Assembly (NCBI GenBank): GCA_020226215.1
Contig: CM035235.1
Location: forward strand, 7,329,151-7,393,150
DNA: 64,000 bases
Direction of reading: 5' to 3'
DNA from: Sindora glabra
Lineage: Eukaryota > Streptophyta > Magnoliopsida > Fabales > Fabaceae
The notes beneath the pieces were generated by a model, which made no database searches, was not told the DNA's origin, and saw only the letters and a list, made by a program, of their open reading frames with translations. Positions 60,204-64,000 of the stretch are shown piece by piece. Made by a program: the position numbers and the translations under genes. Position 1 is the first letter of the stretch, and every line of letters begins with the position of its first letter.

Positions 60204-61675
60204 TGTTAGTGTATATGCCCTAAAACCAATCATATTGGTGATTGTAATTTTGAATCATGTTATTTTAATGGAAATTCTAATTATTATATTTATATATATT
60301 GTCTACGTAATATATTCAATTATAATAATAACCTTAGAATAATTGTATTCTTAAATGTCCCTAGTCATATATTGTTGTGGATTAGGTTGCTTTGATATGT
60401 TAAGACTAGCATGTGTGAAGACTTATATGGGATATTAAGTTTACACATGAGTACAAGTTAGAGAACTTATATACTGGACCGACCCATATTAAGAACACTA
60501 CATGGATCGTTATATGAGTATCATAAGTGGTTCTTAGTGATCATTATTAATATGGTCCTTTGACCTGAGATCACCAAGGTTCCCTACATGTGAGTTTCAT
60601 ATTTTGATACTATTCTATGTCACTAATGGTTAAGTGAATGCAAGGGTAGATATTGGATATGTCACATATCATGCAGAGGGGTTTGTGTGATCAAGATGGG
60701 ATTTGTCCCTCCTATATAATAAGAGTAATATCTATGGGCCCCTTGATTAAGTAAAGCTGAGAAAATGCATGGCCATGCTCAGATGAATTGACATGAGATG
60801 TCGATTACATTTATTTCAGTCAGCTTACTTAGGAATCAAGAAATCTTAAGATTGGGCTATACAGGAATGACACGGTCCATGTTTCATGCTCAATCTAGAT
60901 GTATAGACAAAAGGACATAAGTGATGATCACGTGTAAAGGTTTAGTCAAATCACCGACTTTCTCATTACTTAGGGTAACAATGATGTGTTGCTAGACACC
61001 AATCATTGTTTATGATCATTAATATGATTAATGATCATTGCCAATGCTAATGAGAGCCTGTAGGGTCGCACACTTAGAACCTAGTGAATTTGGAATTAAT
61101 GGACCAAATTGTTTGGGCTTAATATTTAGGAATTCATGTTATAATTATAAGGCCCAATAGTAAGCCTATAATTGTACATGGAATAAAGCCCAAATAGGTT
61201 AGATTTTTCTATGCACCTATTTAAATAGGCTTATTGGGTAATAATAGGATTACTATCATTATTCATGCACCCCAAAAAGGCATAGAAAACCCTAGCACCT
61301 CTCCTTGACCAAAACCCCTAAAGAGGCGTAGTTAGCACTACGAGGTGTAAGGATATCAATTCCAATCGGTGTGTGTAGTGGACATTCATCGGTGATTCAC
61401 GGGTTCGTGTGGATACCACAGAGGTGCAGCCACATAAACGCTGCACTGGTGATCTAGTCTTCTAGTTTCTATTCCGATTCGTGATTTGGAGAGCAGATTG
61501 GATTGGAAAACGGACAGAAGCAGATCGGATTTGCTGTGTAACGGACAAAAAATTTTTGGCCGAAAGGTATAAACCCTAATCCCTAATATATGGCATTCTA
61601 AATTCACATGGATCCTTGGTGGAAATCGTGCAAAATTTTATTCCACTGTGCATGTATGATGCGCGATTTCCAGTA
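60204..61675 (+). mobile_element. Solo LTR of the complete copia family, opposite orientation
   Basis: 1,472 bp, starting TGTTAGTGTATATGCCC and ending TTTCCAGTA on the plus strand, clearly the same family as the LTRs at 28147 and 35209. Exact GGGGA duplications show that a full element inserted here and that its LTRs then recombined, removing the body. It interrupts the Tat-like polyprotein. The opposite-strand frame 61386-61607 corresponds to the spurious LTR frame seen in the other copies. Confidence 0.95.
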
Positions 61676-61680
61676 GGGGA

Positions 61681-64000
61681 ATCAAGTGAAACCAAGGAAA
61701 AAAAAGAAAGAAAATGTTTTTTTTTCCTAACTCAAGACTTAAGGTAAAAAAAAAAGACTTTGATGCATATGTTATGATGATATTACCTTTGTCTTTTGCT
61801 TCCAATAGAACATTTGAGATTACAGATGATTTCCTTAATGATTCGACAATCGTAGTTGAATTCAATAAAGAAATGTTAGAAGAATTTGAAAGGCCAAAAA
61901 AGCTCTTTAAAAGTCATTTGTAGCTTTTGCATATTAAAGTTCACTTAAATAGTTGACCATTGAACAGAGTATTGATAAATGTTCAGTGGTTAACCTTATG
62001 TTAAGGTTAATATTTGTTTAGCTAGGAATACAGTCGAAATGCCTTATGCTATCCAACATCGTGATCACTAATTTTAATAAGAAAATATCAGTTTCTAAAA
62101 GGATCATATTAGTAAACCTAAAAGTTAGCTCAATTATAAAGCTTCTATTATTTATGGTAATGCCATCAAAGGCTAACTTTAACTTATTGCTTAAGAGAAA
62201 TTGAATACATATAATCAGAGTATTTCCATCCATTTTACATTAAAAAATGCTTATATGGAAAAAAGATAAAATAGTTATAATAGTTTGTGCTATATGTAAC
62301 GATGCAATGGTAACTTCAAAGAGTATAATCCTAATGTCTAGCCTTTGCATGTGAAAAGCTACTTTGATCCAATAATAATCGAGATGTGTATTCTAAACAC
62401 ATTTGGTTTTGAAATAATCCTAAAGGCCTAAAAACAAGTTCAAATTATAACTCTAATGAGTGATTATTAACAATAACTTGTTTGCTTTCAGGCTATATTG
62501 CTAAGCAAGCTTGAAGGAAAATCCTTGACATGATAACAATCCACTTGGATTTAATTTTCTAATTAAGGAAGATACTAAAAAGGTGGAAGTCCAAGATCCT
62601 TTACAAAAATTCAATTTAAGGATTGAGGATGACAAAATGCTAACTTTTATTAATACGACTTTGCTAAAGGATATAAAAAAGCAAATAGTTAACATTATAA
62701 AGAAGAATAAAGATTGTTTCACTTGGAATTATAATGAGATGCTAGGACTGAGTAAGGATCTGATCAAACATAGACTACTAATTAAAAAATGATTTTAACT
62801 ATATAAATAGTCACCTCAACATTTTACACCAGAGATCATATCGAAAATAAAAAAAAAATTAAGAGGTTACTTAAGGCCAAATTCATTAAGACCACTAGAT
62901 ATGTTGAATAGATTTTAAATATGGTGGTTGGAATGAAAAGGAATGGTAAGTTACATATGTGTATTAACTTTAGAGATTTAAACAATAAGATACCTAAAGA
63001 TGAATGCCCTATGCCACTCATAAACACACTATTTGATGCAACTTCTAAAACATGGTAGTTGGCTTAATGGATAGGAATGTCATATATAATTAAGTGTATA
63101 TAGCTGAAGAAGATGTGCTAAAAATAACATTTCGGTGCCCAAGTTTAGTTAGTATATTCAAATAGGAAGTGATGCCTTTTTGATTAAAAAAATACTAGAG
63201 CCACTTACCAGTGAGCAATAAACATCATATTCTATAATATGAAAAGAAAATTAATGAAAGTATATATCAATGATGTATTGGTCAAAGGGTTCTTATAAAA
63301 AGCATTTGAAAAAGTTAAAGCAATTGTTTAACCAAATGCATAAAGATAATTTGAAAATGAATCCCTTTAAATATGCTTTTAGCATTTTAGCAAGAAATTT
63401 CTTACATTTTTATTCCCATTAAAAGGGAATTAGAGTTAAAAAAAAAAAGCCAAAGCCATTATAGAAACTTCAACACTAACTAACAAAAACAAACTAAAGT
63501 GCTACTTAAGAAAAGTTAATTTCTTGAGAAGATTCATATCCAACCTCTTTGGTTAAACTAAGGTATTCTTACCATTGTTGAAGTTGAAAGATGAAGAGTA
63601 ATTCAAATGTCAAGATGAACATCAGATCACATTTGAAGATATACATAAGTATCTGAGTAACCCACCAGTAATGTCTTTACCTACTAGGCCAACCTTTAAA
63701 AATATACATTTTGGTTCTTAATGATGTAATAGGTTATTTTTTATAGCCTAAAAAATGATGAAGAAAAAGAGAGGATAAGTTATTATTTGTTTAGAGAATT
63801 AAATGTAATCCAACTGTAGTATTTGGCAATTGAAAAATTATTCTATATTTATATTTTTCAAGTTTAAAATTTAGAATTATTTATTATTGACTACTATTTT
63901 AGTGATGGCTAAATCTAAAATTTTAAAATATATATTAGCATGGTCATTATACTGTTAAGCTGAAAAATGGGCTCTAGGCTTATTTTGTAGTACAACACCA
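61681..64000 (+). pseudogene. Tat/Ogre-like Ty3/gypsy polyprotein, protease to RNase H, cut by window end
   Basis: After the solo LTR the reading continues: KKDFDAYVMMILPLSFASNR and DDFLNDSTIVVEFN (61750-61860); a protease remnant PLNRVLIN (about 61960); SKANFNLLL then REIEYI (about 62165-62205), the position of the GREWIH motif. Reverse transcriptase: KDCFTWNYNEMLGLSKDL (62709-62762), GKLHMCINFRDLNN (62947-62988), KDECPMPLINTLFDAT, and YIND (63263-63274), where the family has YVDD. Then KYLSNPPVMSLPTRPTF (about 63647) and YLAIEKL mark the connection and RNase H region up to the window edge. Many stops and shifts are present. Integrase, if any, would be beyond the window. Confidence 0.8.

Noticed and set aside
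1..64000. CRISPR array, operons, ribosome-binding sites or other prokaryotic features
   Set aside because: The sequence is plant nuclear DNA, the repeats seen are transposon-derived or microsatellite, and nothing has spacer-repeat periodicity.

Overview
The window is AT-rich plant nuclear DNA, probably from a eudicot. I could recognise no intact host gene. Nearly everything I could identify is transposable-element sequence of plant type: Ty1/copia and Ty3/gypsy LTR retrotransposons, a Mutator-like element (MULE), hAT, CACTA, and tRNA-derived SINE-like pieces. Many sit inside one another, and insertion order can be read from target-site duplications (TSDs) and interrupted coding regions. All coordinates and counts were read by eye.

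Layout. 1-5.5 kb: AT-rich DNA with one unexplained GC-richer island (2.28-2.66 kb). 5.48-9.88 kb: a long chromovirus-like LTR. 9,950-37,058: one MULE with degenerate terminal inverted repeats and a perfect 9-bp TSD (TATATATTT), swollen from about 6.3 kb to 27.1 kb by later insertions. Its minus-strand MuDR-type transposase survives in pieces between 27.5 and 12.0 kb. A small plus-strand GRF-zinc-finger-like gene lies just inside its left terminus. Three elements inserted into the MULE: a hAT (13,991-20,370), an Athila-like gypsy element (21,226-27,141), and a complete copia element (28,147-36,680). The hAT itself carries a solo copia LTR (17,150-18,694, TSD GAGTT).

The copia element is the best preserved. 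Its LTRs are 1,472 and 1,475 bp and differ at about 40 sites. It has the TSD TGAAA, a tRNA-Met-type primer site, a purine tract, and a single gag-pol frame of 1,320 codons with no net frameshift. That frame has nine in-frame stops and a reverse-transcriptase active site changed from the usual YVDD to YVNN. A solo LTR of the same family, in the opposite orientation, lies at 60,204-61,675 (TSD GGGGA).

37.1-52.2 kb is a nest of chromovirus-like LTRs: a truncated LTR, then an LTR pair at 39.67-44.24 and 49.67-51.8 kb. The first of the pair contains a 2.36-kb solo LTR. The decayed internal region contains an inverted gypsy LTR related to the element at 21-27 kb. 52.2-54.4 kb is the end of a CACTA element whose transposase is interrupted by a 392-bp hAT MITE with a perfect 8-bp TSD. 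55.6-57.0 kb holds two SINE-like pieces. 58.9 kb to the window end is a decayed Tat/Ogre-like Ty3/gypsy polyprotein, interrupted by the inverted solo copia LTR and cut off by the window edge.

The sequences work together as a stratified insertion record rather than a pathway. The MULE predates the hAT, which predates its copia LTR. The CACTA predates its MITE, and the Tat polyprotein predates the copia solo LTR. Most decay in primer sites, TSDs and stop codons looks like C-to-T/G-to-A transition, as expected for methylated, silenced repeats.
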